DNA of 64,000 nt. Source: Dermatemys mawii (Eukaryota; Chordata; Testudines; Dermatemydidae). The position numbers and the translations under genes were made by a program. Of this stretch, positions 1 through 12,111 are shown in pieces; the first letter of the stretch is position 1; each line of letters begins with the position of its first letter. The notes beneath the pieces were generated by a model. It ran no database searches. It saw only the letters and a list, made by a program, of their open reading frames with translations, and was not told where the DNA came from. The stretch is taken from the NCBI GenBank assembly GCA_007922305.1, contig ML677335.1:40352887-40416886 (forward strand), in the 5' to 3' direction.

Positions 1-109
1 AAGCTAATGATGGATGTATCAATCCATCTGACATATAACTCCCATCACAGTAGTGTCTGTGCACCTCACAATCTTTAATGGATTTATTCTCAGAACATCT
101 CTAAGAGGT

Positions 110-235
110 GGGGAGGTTCTATGTCCTCCATTATACAGATGGGGAACTGAGGCATAGTGAGTCTTGCCCAAAGTCATTCAGGAATCTGTGGTGGAGCAGA
201 GAATTGAACCCAAGACTCCTAAGTCTCCAGAGCAT
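110..235 (-). repeat. MIR/CORE-SINE fragment, antisense
   Basis: Read on the plus strand this matches the reverse complement of the tRNA-derived head of a MIR-type SINE: 'cagatggggaactgaggca', then a 'cttgcccaaagtcat' segment, then 'gaattgaaccc', which is an inverted pol III B box. The 3' part of the element is missing or too diverged. An open frame crosses it but is only repeat sequence. The family assignment is from memory of the MIR consensus. Confidence 0.7.
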
Positions 236-239
236 GATG

Positions 240-412
240 AATTTCTCCTTGAAGTAGTCTGTAAGATCCTGGGTAAATGAAAGTGACAAAGCCTGAATAA
301 GAGCTCTGTGTAGTTTAAAGCTTCTCTCTTTCACCAGGAGAAGTTGGTCCACTAAAAGATATTACCTCACCCATGTTGTCTCTAATATCCTGGGACCAAT
401 ATGACTACAACA
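240..412. mobile_element. Probable PLE-type terminal fragment
   Basis: Contains 'gagctctgtgtag', 'aaagcttctctctttcacc', 'gttggtcca' and 'aaaagatattacctcaccca', ending 'cctgggaccaatatgactac'. I know this string as a common turtle repeat whose layout (an aagctttc-like motif beside a terminal segment) resembles the ends of the PLE at 44.8-46.9 kb. A shorter copy of the same segment lies near 26.1 kb. In both places the overlapping minus-strand frame begins MDQLLLVK, which shows shared repeat origin rather than shared genes. The PLE assignment is inference. Confidence 0.45.
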
Positions 413-1837
413 TTGTAAACAATAAGTACTGCAATCATGTACGTCCCTCAAAGCATAATTCTTGTTTTCCATTTAGTGGCAGAGTATGACTTTTCAAGGA
501 CTGCTGGAAGGATCACAGCTCTGATGGACAGCTCTGTTTATGAGGGATGGTCCAAGCATCCTAGTAAGAAGCTTTAATATCTTTTCCCCAACTACTTTCC
601 CCCTTCCCATGTTATGCTGTCAGTTATAAAAGCTTACTGTAGTCCACGGAGCCCATAGAGAAAGCACCTTAGACACAAGGAGGGCAAGGCAGACTGACTT
701 CCTCAGTTCATATGAATGAAATGAGAGCAACAGCAAGTTCCCTTGAGAGGCAAAGAAAAAAAATCTTTTCCTTTACCGTCAGCCATGCAGATTGAATAAG
801 GCCAGCAAAAGAGGAACAAAATCAAGGGAACCCCCTCCTTTACAAACACAAGACGCACCCTGACAAAGAATTTATCATGCTGCTTGTAGAGAGAATAAAA
901 TAACATGAGCTTACAATAAACAAACAGGTGCCTCCTGAGGTCCACACTTCTTCGAGTTTAACTCGACTTAGAGTAAGTCCACTGGACTGCAGTTTGTAGA
1001 AAAACAAACACTAAAGAAAGAAGAAAACAGGCAATTAACATTTTCCAGATGCTGAAAATTATGGACAAATGGAAGAATGGAACTGCAGTCCCATCAGGGC
1101 AGCAAAACAGGATGACAAGAATATTCCCAACCCACTGCCCTAGCACAGGGACAAACCACACAATCATCATGCTCACAGTCCTACAGTGCAAGGGTTATGC
1201 AAGCCTACATCAACCAGTGGTGCTAAATTCACCCAGAAGGAGCAGAAAGCGGTGGCAGGCAAGAGCAATGCATGATGTACCTTTTTAATAATGGCTCTGG
1301 TATGCACACTGAGCCCTGAAGATAATTTGGTTTAAGTAGCCAGAATGCCTCTAAAATTCCTTGGGGTACACTCCCTCTTAATACTCCCCACCCCTCCAAA
1401 TGAGATTCTATCTTAAAACCACAGCATAACTTATTCTTACAACAGCCTCCTTATGAGTGCCTCTCTTTCTCTTAAAAAACAAACACTCTCTCTTTTCACC
1501 CTACCTTTTCCATTGTATGTGGAGCCTATAAATCTTATAAGTGAACTATTGCTGAATTGGTTATAACTTGATATCAAGTGATAATTTATTAATATTTCTA
1601 CTCAGTGTATGTTCTCCCAAATATCTATTTGACTCTCGAAGGCTAAATTCTACCCAAGATTAATTTATCTATAGTATATTTGATTATCTTCAATAAGTAA
1701 CTATAAATATTCACACTAAAATTCCACAGTAAGCCCTGGGAAATGCAAAAAAGTCAAATGCTGGTGACAAACAGGAATTCACACCAACATATATGAACCC
1801 TCACTTTGAAGATATCCATAAACTGTAAATATTGCCA
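413..1837. other. Unannotated AT-rich DNA
   Basis: I see no gene, recognisable repeat or strong structure here. Open frames are short (80 codons or fewer) and resemble no family I know. Confidence 0.5.
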
Positions 1838-2170
1838 TGGGTCAGGGGTTCTGGGGGGGTCCTGAAAGGGGGCAGAGAGCGGTTGGATAGGCGGGGGAGT
1901 CCCGGGGTTGGGGGTTCTGGGGGTCCTGTCAGGGGGCAGGGAGCGGTTGGATAGGCATGGGAGTCCCGGGGGTCAGTCTGGGGGCAGAGGTGTGGCTAAG
2001 GGTCAGGGTAGTCAGGGGACAGGTGGGGGTAGGGTCCGGGGCGGGCAGTTTGGGACAGGGTCCCAGGAGGGGGCAGTCAGGGGACAAGGAGCAGGGGGTT
2101 GGGGCTTTTGAGCGTAGTCAGGGAGCAGGAAGTGGGAGGAAGTGGATGGGGGCGGGGCTAGGACAGGGAT
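1838..2170. repeat. G-rich degenerate minisatellite, probable hAT interior
   Basis: A strongly G-rich plus strand with loosely repeated units such as 'gggggcagggagcggttgga' and 'ggataggc...gggagtcccgggg'. The same vocabulary occurs inside the hAT element at 23.45-24.22 kb ('cagagggcggttggatgggg'), so this is probably the interior of a related hAT whose ends I cannot find. The overlapping Gly-rich open frames are by-products of the repeat. Confidence 0.55.
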
Positions 2171-2230
2171 CCTTGGGTGTACACCCTAATGAAATGTGCT
2201 GCACTCGCCTATGGGGCTAAGGGACAACAG

Positions 2231-5200
2231 CCTAAGATCAGAGCCATATTGCATTAGGTACTGTTATATTAAATTGGATGGAATAAAGGGGCCCAAAGAG
2301 CCAAAGGAGTTAACATAACCCACTTACTGTCCAATTTTAAACAGTGTTAAACAAGATCCTGGGTTTGAACTACAGAGACCTCAGCCTGCTTAGTACCATG
2401 GCAAATATAACATTAAAAATCTGTTTAATCTTTTAACAATACAGAGAAGTAAAAACAGTTTAAGCATTTGAAATGTAAAACATTGAGTAAGGTTTTATTT
2501 TAACATTTTTTGTTCTCTGTCCCTTTAGCTGGAAAGAGTTTCTTAAATCATATGAACGATAGTAATAACTGCCCTTTTGAGTAAGGGAGAAGAAGTTAGA
2601 TAAGACGCACTGAAGCTGTTGCTGTTGTTCAAAGCCAATCCCTTTTCATCTCAGGTGGTACCGGTGATGTTATCTGGATCCCTCTCTCTGGCCCTGTCTG
2701 GTCAGATGATCTCCCAGGATTAGGATGACAGAAGCCTAGGGTCTCAGAAAACATGGGGCTGGAAGTTTGCTTCAATAGCCTAGGTCTGTTCTTCCCTCTG
2801 TTCTTCTTTAAAGACCCAAAAAGGGAGTGGTGGATGGAATAGCCCATCCCCTCATCATTTTCTCCACCAGTTAAGCCTGATATCTGGCACTATTTTATTT
2901 CCTTAATTTCCAGTTCCACACATTCTGTTTTTAACCAAGCATAATTTCAACATAGTCCTTGAATCATATCACTGTGGCATTTTTATGTTTAGATTAATTC
3001 AGCTCTTCTGTCTCCTCTTCCCATCAATATTTACTCTATGTTACTGTGGCGTCTTATGAACTTTCACATACATTTTGCAATTGAGCTTATAATTAGGGTA
3101 AATTTGTAAGCCCAATTATCACATCTATAATTATAAACACAAAGAATGGAATGGCAGTCCTTGCATCAAAGAATTTATAGTCCAAATAGGACTATAGTAG
3201 TCAGTTCTGTTCTAAAGCACGACTCAAAGAATGGCATTGTGACATATGTTTATTGACTCCCAGTTGCTCGAGATAGAATTTTTTCTTGTAAACAGAACTT
3301 ATTCAAACTGCCAGCCCTGAAAACTCTACTTAGGCACAAAGGAAGAAAAGAAAAAAAGGCTGTTTTGCTAGAATTTCCCACCATTTGATACTACTGATCC
3401 AGTCTGACAGATAACAGAAATGAGGGGAGCAGTAATGTAGTCAGGAATTCAAGCAGCAATGCATTGTCTAATCCTGCTTAAATGAGGGGTTTAATAGTAC
3501 TTAGAGGGCTGATGGCCTCTGGTAACCATACCTATTCTTACACTCTTATCACGAGTGGTATCAGTGTAGGAAATCTTGGAGAGAGAAGTCAATTATTGAC
3601 AAGAATATGAATCAAGCTGGGATCTTTCTCCAGTGATGTGTATCATATCGCCCATGATACAGGTTCTATAGTCCAAATTGGGATCCCAGTGGTACTTTTT
3701 CCAGCCCATTGCCATCTACTTCAGTCCTTTTTGTGTTGATTCTTCTTCGGCAACCAGAACACAAGGCAGTACAAATAGATTTCTATCACTCAAACAAACT
3801 CCTCTGACTTTTATTGCATGAAGAGAGCAGAGCTGTTGAGGAAGAAGGTACCATATATAGTTTTAGCACAGAACTTCATTTTAATACTTTGCAACAGAAG
3901 TGACTTTTTATACCACATGTAAACCTCTGAACTTGTGTAACCAACTCCCTTTCCTGTGCTGTATGGCAAAGGCAAGTACCTTGTGATAGTTACCTATTAA
4001 AGGATATCTCTAGGATTATTGCAGTAGCCCACAGCCCAACCTGATTTTGTAATTACTTATGTAGCAGTGCTTCTTATGGAAGTTGACAGTGTCCCTGTAT
4101 TATACAGGTTACATAAAATCTGTTCTATGTTTCTTTATATTTTTTAATTGAATTAGGATAAACTAGAGCTATCTGACACAGGAGATTCCCCATCACCACT
4201 TAAATCACCCATCTGGAAGGGGATAAATTGTCTGTTAGTCTACACAAAACTAGGACATAGATACATCCTCTCAGTGACAGCAGCGTGCTAAAAACGTAGA
4301 CCCACAGTGGCTAACAAATACTGCCTCCTATAGTTGAAAACCAACTATGGCAAAACGATAGCTACTTCATAAATTTATACTGAAAGTATAGGGTTAATCA
4401 CAGAGTTCTCGCTCCATTTGATAGTAATGCTAAGTACCACTTCACTTCATTAATAAAGCACTTACAGTTTGTTGCCACCACTTTTGCCTCTAAGTGCTCC
4501 TTGTTCCTATGGCCCCAGGAAGTTTAACAGGACTCTTTTACTGTCGCCTCACTTGCTTTAATTTTATTTATCTTAAAATAGCAAACAGCAGTATCACTAG
4601 TAAAATCTGAAATGGCCCAAGATTTCTCACTCTCCTTTTTCTACTCCTGCCTAAAGAAGGAGTTCAGCAACCTTAGAAAGGGCATCATGATAGGCTCATT
4701 ACTAAAAACACTTCCACATTTCACAGTGTTGGTCCATACATATCCATTAAAAACTATTATGAACATTATTTTTGGACTATTTCTGTGCAATAATTGGATA
4801 TTTCAGATTTGTAAACAATTCTGTCATGTTAGCTGACACTCTACAAAGGCATCATATTAAAATAATGATAGGCAAACAGGAAAAGAGAGCTGACAATGAA
4901 GACTTTTAAGCAATATGCACAGTCATAACTCATTGAATAAGATGGAGGACTGAGGAACATGCAGCAGCACAAGGAGTAAAAGACTGCTTTAGATGGGGGA
5001 GAGGAAGATGTCTGCCATTTAATTAACCTAAACAGCCCAGGAGCGGACCTCTGCTCCTGTTAGAGTTAGTAGCTGTGCAGGAGGTAAAACCAATTGCTCC
5101 TCTGCCCCACAAGGGTAGACAGTGCTGCATTCATATGTTGTTCTGTACTCCAACCCAGAGAAATGAACTACACTGAGAAGAATCCAGGCTGGTGGGAAAT

Positions 5201-7095
5201 GCTTGAAGATTAAACATCTGAATGTAGAGTAGGCTCTCTGACACCTATGTATTGACAGCCACACCACACACAATTATTAATTCTCCAAGGAGAAAAACTA
5301 TAAACCAAAGGCAAAACAAAGGATAGATTAATGAGCTTTGACTCAGACAGAGGCAGAAAAGTAACCAAGATGAGGAACATCTTGGAGACTCAGAAAATGA
5401 AGTGACAAAGGACTTCCTGGCTATACCACGAGGGGAGAAAGAAAGTGACCAACATTTATGATAGACTGGTGATCAAGAAATAAAGAAGACAGACAGACAT
5501 GAACAAGCAGCATTTGCAAGAACCATGTGATCCCAGGCATGATTGGTGTCACCATGTAACATTCATCCTGAAGTGGCAGTGATGAAAGATGATGATGAAT
5601 ATAACCTGTGCTTAGCCAACAGCATTAGTTACAAGGTAAATCACATTTAGTGTTCTCCATTCTTGAAGGATGTGTGTTAAATATTGATTTACAACATTCT
5701 ATTGCTCTTTTCACATGATCCAATATTATTCAGAGACTAATGTTTAGACTTTGTATTGAATTTATTCTTCTGGGTACTGCCAAGCAGTACTGAGACTGTC
5801 CAAGCATACTGGATGTAGCCAGTTGGCAGCATCCTTTATCCAGAGGCTTCACAAAAAAAGAGAATTAGATTCTGAACTCAAAGAGGCAACATAACGTTTT
5901 GCAAACACCAACTTTACCAAGTGAGTTAAAAGGACATCTATCTCCTAACAAACAAAGAGAAGCTTATCGTAGATACGCCTTTGTAGAACAAGAGCCTACT
6001 CTTACTAAGTCAAAGGGAATAGAACTGGTCCCATAAACAAACTCATGGAGTAAAGTTTAGTGTTTGTTCATCTGTTGTGTATACATTGAAATATTGTTAA
6101 GTAACAAATACAGCTAAGTTACTAATACCCCTTTCCCAGGATAAACTATTCATAAGGAAGTGTGACATGTTGGGATTTAACCCAGACTAGTAAGGGGCTG
6201 TATCACAACCTGCCAGGTAAACCTGCGTGCGTTAAAAGCTCTGCTGTTGTGTCTCACAGCCGAAAAAAACAACAGCTGGCAGATGAGCGTGCAGTTTCTT
6301 GAGTGTCTGTGTGCTGTGCAACCCTGGTTCAGTGCGCTGACCTCAGCAGCCTGTGTACCATACAACAGCTTCACTCTGGTCTCCACTAGCCTGGGATACT
6401 ACTTGCACAGTGAACCCAACACTTTCCCAGTCCCAGATTTCCCCCAAACCATCTGCCCTGAAGCATCCAGCCCTCTTCTGGAACACTCAGAGAAGTAATA
6501 AGGTGCATTGCTCGTTTAATGAGACAAAAGCACAGCTAATTATGGTTTCCTATGAGAAGGCATTCGCCCCATGTCATAATGCAGTTTATCTTCCTATCAT
6601 CAGATTTGGCCAGTGCCCCTATTTTCCCTCTTGGTTGGGTGGTTCAGCCTTCCAGCTGAACCAAAACCTCACCCTTCCAAGATACACAAAAATAGTTAAA
6701 AAGGGGAGGGGAGAATCAGAATGGTCTGGGCCACAGACCCTTCATCAGAATCTGACTGGACACATTTTCCTTTTATTGAAGGAGTTAACCCTTCATGTAG
6801 TACTCAGATAATACATTGCTCGGCTCCTCTGTAAACTTCCTCACAGGCTTCTCTTTCCCTTCTGAAAGATCAGCATTCTTGCTCTTTCCTTGTCTCCTTC
6901 TTGACAGAGAGAGACACTCATGTTAAGTTCTACCATCCGCATGGTTTGTAAACAGCTACAGTTCTCATAATTGGAGAAGGGGTCTGAAATCAAAAAGATA
7001 ATATTCAATAAAGACAAGCGTAAAGTACACACCTAAGGAGCACAAATACAGAATTGGGGCGGGGGGTTAACTGGCTAGGTGGAAGTACTGCTGAA
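2231..7095. other. Unannotated intergenic DNA
   Basis: Nearly 5 kb without a gene I can support. The longest open frame (6353-6811, 152 codons, plus) has no recognisable domain and no splice or promoter context. No simple-sequence array or mobile element was identified. Confidence 0.45.
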
Positions 7096-7099
7096 AAGG

Positions 7100-7738
7100 A
7101 TCTGGGGCCTAGAGTGGATGACAAAATGAGTGAGAGCCAACAACATGATGCAGTTGCAAAATAGGCTAATATCATTCTGGAATGTTGAATGTAAGACACA
7201 AATGCTGAGTGTCACACTGCTGAGGCCTGAGCTAAAGTACTGTGTCCAATTCTGGGTGCCACACTTTAAGAAAGATGTTGACAAATTGGAGAGAGTCCAA
7301 AGAACTACAAAAATGATAAAGGTTTTAGAAAACCTGACCTCTGAGGAAAAGTTTTTTAAAAAAACACTGAACATCTTTGAGAAAAGAAGACCAAAAAAGA
7401 ACCTGATCACAGTCTTCCAGTGGGTTAAGGGCTGTTATCAACAGGACAGTGATCAATTGTTCTTCATGTACATTGAAGGTAGGACAAGAAATAATGGGCT
7501 TGGTATGCAGCAAGGGATTTAGGTTAGATATTAGGAAAAACTTTCTAACTATAAAAGAAAGTTAGGTATGGGAATAGGCTACCAAGGGAGGCTGTGGAAT
7601 TCCTGTCATTGGCAGTTTTTAAGAACAGGTTAGATAAACACCGGTCAGGGATGGCCTAGGTATATTTGATCCTGCCTCAGTATAGTGGACTAGATGATCT
7701 CCCAGGGTGCTTTACTACCCCACATTTCTATGATTGCT
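7100..7738 (+). mobile_element. CR1 LINE 3' fragment
   Basis: Encodes the C-terminal end of CR1 ORF2 with frame breaks: 'LLRPELKYCVQFWVPHFKKD', then 'DKLERVQRTTKMIK', then 'ITVFQWVKGCY'. These match the post-RT region of CR1 proteins. The following non-coding stretch has the usual CR1 tail order ('tagatgatctcccag', then 'tttctatgattgctga'). It is 5'-truncated before the RT catalytic motifs, as most CR1 copies are. Confidence 0.85.
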
Positions 7739-8411
7739 GAATTGCGAGCCCCATAATCCCTATGTTTTTGAGTTCAGGCCATGCCACAGGAGTGAGCTGA
7801 ACTCTGAGCCTCTCACAGGCTCCAGCTCCCCTGTCACACACTACCACATTTCATGCATGTGTTAGTTTTGTGGTGGACTGACAGTGCTGGATACCAGTCT
7901 TTATTTACCAAACAAGTACAAAGGTACAAGGGCCACAATAGTGCATGCTTTTCCTCTCTCCCTGAAGACGCTCCTCAGACCTGACATAGGGGATCAAATT
8001 TAAGTGGTAAAAAGGCAGTTCTCAGGCTATACCCATTCAATGCGCGGATCCTTGTTCAGATTGCAAATAAGGAGTCCAAATAATGATAAATTTGGGGTTG
8101 TCTTTGTGATGTGGACATCTATCCACTGAGATTCCCCATTTCACAGAGGCCACTGAATGGACATCAGACAGTAACAACTAACCTAGGCTGGATCTGGAAA
8201 AGCGACCTAAAGGGAGAATTGCTCTATATTCCATCAGCAGGCCTTCTGACAGGTTTTCAAAAGGGCAGCAGTCAAAAACAGACTCATAGATCCCAATGGC
8301 CCCTTTTGGCCTTAGCATCATCTTGTTTGATCTCCTGCATAACAAAGGCCATAGAATTTCTCCAGAAATAATTCTTAAAGCAGATGTAATCATGGACTAA
8401 ATGATGTCGCA
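7739..8411. other. Unannotated DNA
   Basis: No recognisable gene or repeat between the CR1 tail and the palindromic element that follows. Confidence 0.4.
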
Positions 8412-8425
8412 TATTAATATGGTAC

Positions 8426-8709
8426 GAGTCTTGTAGCACCTTATAGACTAACAGGTGTTTAGGAGCATAAGCTTTCATGGGTGAAGACCCACTTTGTCAG
8501 ATGAATGTTGTGGAAATCTCCAGAGGTGTTATCTCTAGCCTGTATATTTATATCTGCCCCCGGAGATTTCCACACATTCATCTGATGAAGTGGGTCTTCG
8601 CCCACAAAAGCTTATGCTCCTAAACATCTGTTAGTCTATAAGGTGCTACAAGACTCTGTCGCTTTTGCAGATCCAGACTAACACAACTACCCCTCTGATA
8701 CTGGACACC
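8426..8709 (+). mobile_element. Palindromic PLE-end derivative (RT-less)
   Basis: The left arm (about 8426-8515) reads 'gagtcttgtagcacc...ggagcataagctttcat...cagatgaatg'. The right arm (about 8565-8700) is its reverse complement ('cattcatctgatgaagtggg', 'aaaagcttatgctcc', 'ggtgctacaagactc') and continues into the full terminal motif 'ccagactaacacaactacc'. These are the same ends as the PLE at 44.8-46.9 kb, with no RT or endonuclease between them. A 'tatttata' lies at the hinge. Flanks share 'tattaatat' (from 8412 and from 8710), a likely target-site duplication. Confidence 0.75.
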
Positions 8710-9267
8710 TTATTAATATAGTTACACAGTGGTCACCATTAGTCATCCACAGTTAACAGAAATTGGTGTTCCACCTTACATTGTAAGTTTAGTAAGTTTC
8801 AGTAGCATATACAAAGGAAGTACTATTCTGCAGTAACTATGAATAAATGAACTCTTTCTTAGTACTAAGTACCAAACATCAGTGTCATGACCAAAACAAT
8901 TTTATATCTATGTAAGAAGACAACATAATATAGCTCCTTTAATCCCAGCATTGTGGTTCAGTGTAAGGCAATGTATCAAGTAGTGCACCCTGCTCTTTTT
9001 GGATATTAATCCAGACAGAAAAACTTTAGATTTAGTCCATGTAAATTCTTTAACTACTTGACATGCTTGTAATACAACCTGTTATGACCCTAAAGCCTAA
9101 ACTGTTAATCAAAATCAAATCAAATCTACACAAGATTTTATGCACACAAAACAAGTGGCTCTAGTTTAAACTGAAAAATTGTACTTTAGTTTGACCAAAT
9201 ATGAATGCTGGAGCAAATTCGAGAAGAGAAGAGTACCACGACCAATGTCATCAGCTTTATATTTTTT

Positions 9268-9335
9268 AATTTTATTGATATCAATGGAATTACTTCAGAT
9301 CCACAGTACCGGGAAAAGAGAATCAGGGCCAACCC
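9268..9335. repeat. Degenerate short palindrome repeat (ccattga/tcaatgg family)
   Basis: 'attgatatcaatggaatta', then 'cttcagatccacag' and 'agaatcagggcc', follows the order of a short palindromic repeat seen in several places in this window. Decayed copy. Confidence 0.4.
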
Positions 9336-12108
9336 CCTTTTTTTATTCCTCCTGTGTACAATATGTTGGATAATTATTTTTCTCTTCTTTTGAGAACTAA
9401 ATCAATTTTCTACCTATTCCCAACAATATTTCATTAAGTAGTGAAATTTCATGCTTCAGACTAAATGGAAATTTGGCAGACTTTGCAACCGTTTTAAATA
9501 AAAGATCACAGATAATATATTTAGTGTCTAGTAAACATTTTTCTTAAACTGTGTAATTTCTTTTTATCCAGCCATTTTAGTCATGTCTTGCTTTCTACTT
9601 TAGAGCCAAGATTTAGGAATGATGACCACTACCATGGTCATATTTGTTATGCATAACAGCCTTCTATTCATTATAAGTCTTAACCTTTACATTTCCAATT
9701 TAGGTTTAAACCTTTTATATCTGTGAAGAGCACTCCATATTTCTTACTAATTAGCATTTCTCAAGAGAAGCCAAATACGGTTTGCAGAACGTCAAACTAG
9801 TTTCATTAGTACAATAATTCTGCTCAGTACAGAATTTCCCTCATCCCAGTTTATAACGTACGTGAATCAGAATGCATTGCTATTATATAATGAATGTTTT
9901 ATCAAACCCTAGAGCTTGGAAGTAAGTTTAAGATTACGTTACCAATCCAACCATTACTAGATATGAAAAGCTTTTCTTTTGTTTTCTCCCTCACCTTTCT
10001 AGTTCACAGTACAACCAACTGCTTGAAAACCTACTGGTTTTAAAATGAAAATTGCATGTACTAATTTTCATAAAGGTTTCATATTTCAGAATCATTTCAT
10101 TAATGAAAAGGTCAAAGTCACTAGTCAGAACACTGTCAAATCCCATGGTAGTTTAGTGCTAGAAGTAGTCCTTGCTGCTAGTGGAGAACAAACATTGCAG
10201 CTGGATCAAAACACAGTCTCTGCCAGCTTGTTAGCTTAATAGAACACAAAAAAGACGCCAAAAGATAATCTTGAGCCCCTTTTGACACATAGCCATCATA
10301 ATAAGGAGTTGCCTAGATCTAGCCATCTTTGATGTTTGCAGTAAGGCTATCAATCTGATGGTATCTAACAAGGTATGAAGAAGCAAAAGACCGATCAATA
10401 TAAATACCACTTCCTTTGAACAACAAAAGGGGAAAGGTGTAGTACCCAGGTAGAGGTAGCGGGGTTGAAGCAAGAGATTGTGCATGGCTGGGAGTGGTAA
10501 GCTGCCCCCACATCAGGTCTGCAGTCTCCGCCCCCCCTCTCCGTGAAGGTGGAAGGACTAGACTAGCTGGTTGGCTCAAAGCACCCATTTTCTTGCTTAT
10601 TTAAGCTTGCCCTGTATATTCAAAAAGCATCTTGTGCCAATCAGCTATTTGGATGATAAGAATAGAAGAAAACAACTCCCAAGTGTAAAGGAGACCCAGG
10701 ATTGTACAGGTGATCCTTTTGCCTATGGGAAAATAGGAGATACAACATCTCTGCAAACTGAGGTCCTGCCTTGGGAACCAGTATTTCTCCTCCATGTAAG
10801 GGAGGCAGAGGATTCAAAAGGCAGCTGAATCCTGGGGAGGGTAGGAGGCAGTAAGTTTACCCCACCGTATAACCAAAACTTCGGAGTCCTGAACACCTCA
10901 CTGAACCCATGTAAATGCCTGGTATGGAAGAGCAGGCGGGAGTATGTGCAGGACATCCCTCCTAGTATAAAACAAATAAAATTGGTGCCTGCCATTTAAC
11001 ATTCTTTCTACATGGCCATTATTCATTTGCCTGAGTGTTCTGATTAATGCTTTTTCCTTCTGATCTTCGCAGTTACATAGATACAAATTTACTTGTTCCA
11101 GGAATTTTTTAAAAATAGTTATTTATAAGTGTTATTCCTAGCAGATGGCAATGTAATTTTACACAAAACTTTCAGCTACTTCTAAATGTAAAATTTGCCT
11201 CTCAAGACATTATGTGGATCTGAAAATCTTCATGAAGGACTTAAACATAAATGGAGCATAAAGGCAATTAATGGAGTGACACACAAACTATTGGTGTCAG
11301 GGCCAGGTATGTCCTGTGGGACCGATTGAACTAAAGGGCCATGGAAGAAGTACTTGATAATCTAGCTGTGGTTTCATTTTTCCACTGGTCATGTTAACAC
11401 GCCATGTATTTTAGTGCTGAATCATAACACAACACCAAAACCCAGGTAAGGGTAGAAAACATGTTGTAAAAGCCATATGAAGTATATGAATTTGGCTAGT
11501 CCTAGTCCAAGATGTCAATCAATGTATGATAGATAACAGGGAGCAGAGGAACAAGAGTTAGGAAAACGAAGAGAGAAAGAGGAAGCAAAGGAAAAGAAAG
11601 GATTAATTTGGTGTCAGGATTTTCCCCCACCACCCCATTTGTTGCTACTGTGCTGAAGTGTCACTTTGAAAGAAGAAAATGGGAAATGAGTGCACAATCC
11701 ATGACCAAAATTTCAGGGCTACCTTTTCAAGGTGTATCAGGCATACTACAGAAACAAGAGTACATTGTGAAAAAGCATCTGCAATGAAAGAACATAAAAT
11801 GAAGAGCCACTATCAATTCAAGCATGTTGCAGATTATGACAAAAACAAGAGTCATGCATGCCAGTGTGAATGAAGCTAATGCATTGTCAACGGAGTTTTC
11901 ATTGCACTGCAATCATTATTTCCTAGTAGATTTGAAGTGCTGAAGCCGATTGCAAAGCATACTTCCTAAAGCAGTACATTTACAGTGGCGGATGAATCTC
12001 TCTGAAAAGAAGAAACTGTATTATATTGCAAGTGTCTCCTCTAACATCAACCAGGCTAAAGACTAAGTGATGAATACTTACCAATAGTGGGCAAAGAAAA
12101 TGAAAGGT
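9336..12108. other. Unannotated AT-rich DNA
   Basis: No gene, RNA or recognisable mobile element. Open frames are 90 codons or fewer and show no family resemblance. Confidence 0.4.
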
Positions 12109-12111
12109 ATT

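Noticed and set aside
6353..6811. 152-codon plus-strand open frame
   Set aside because: No recognisable domain, no signal peptide or repeat match, and no promoter or splice context; chance length in moderate-GC DNA.
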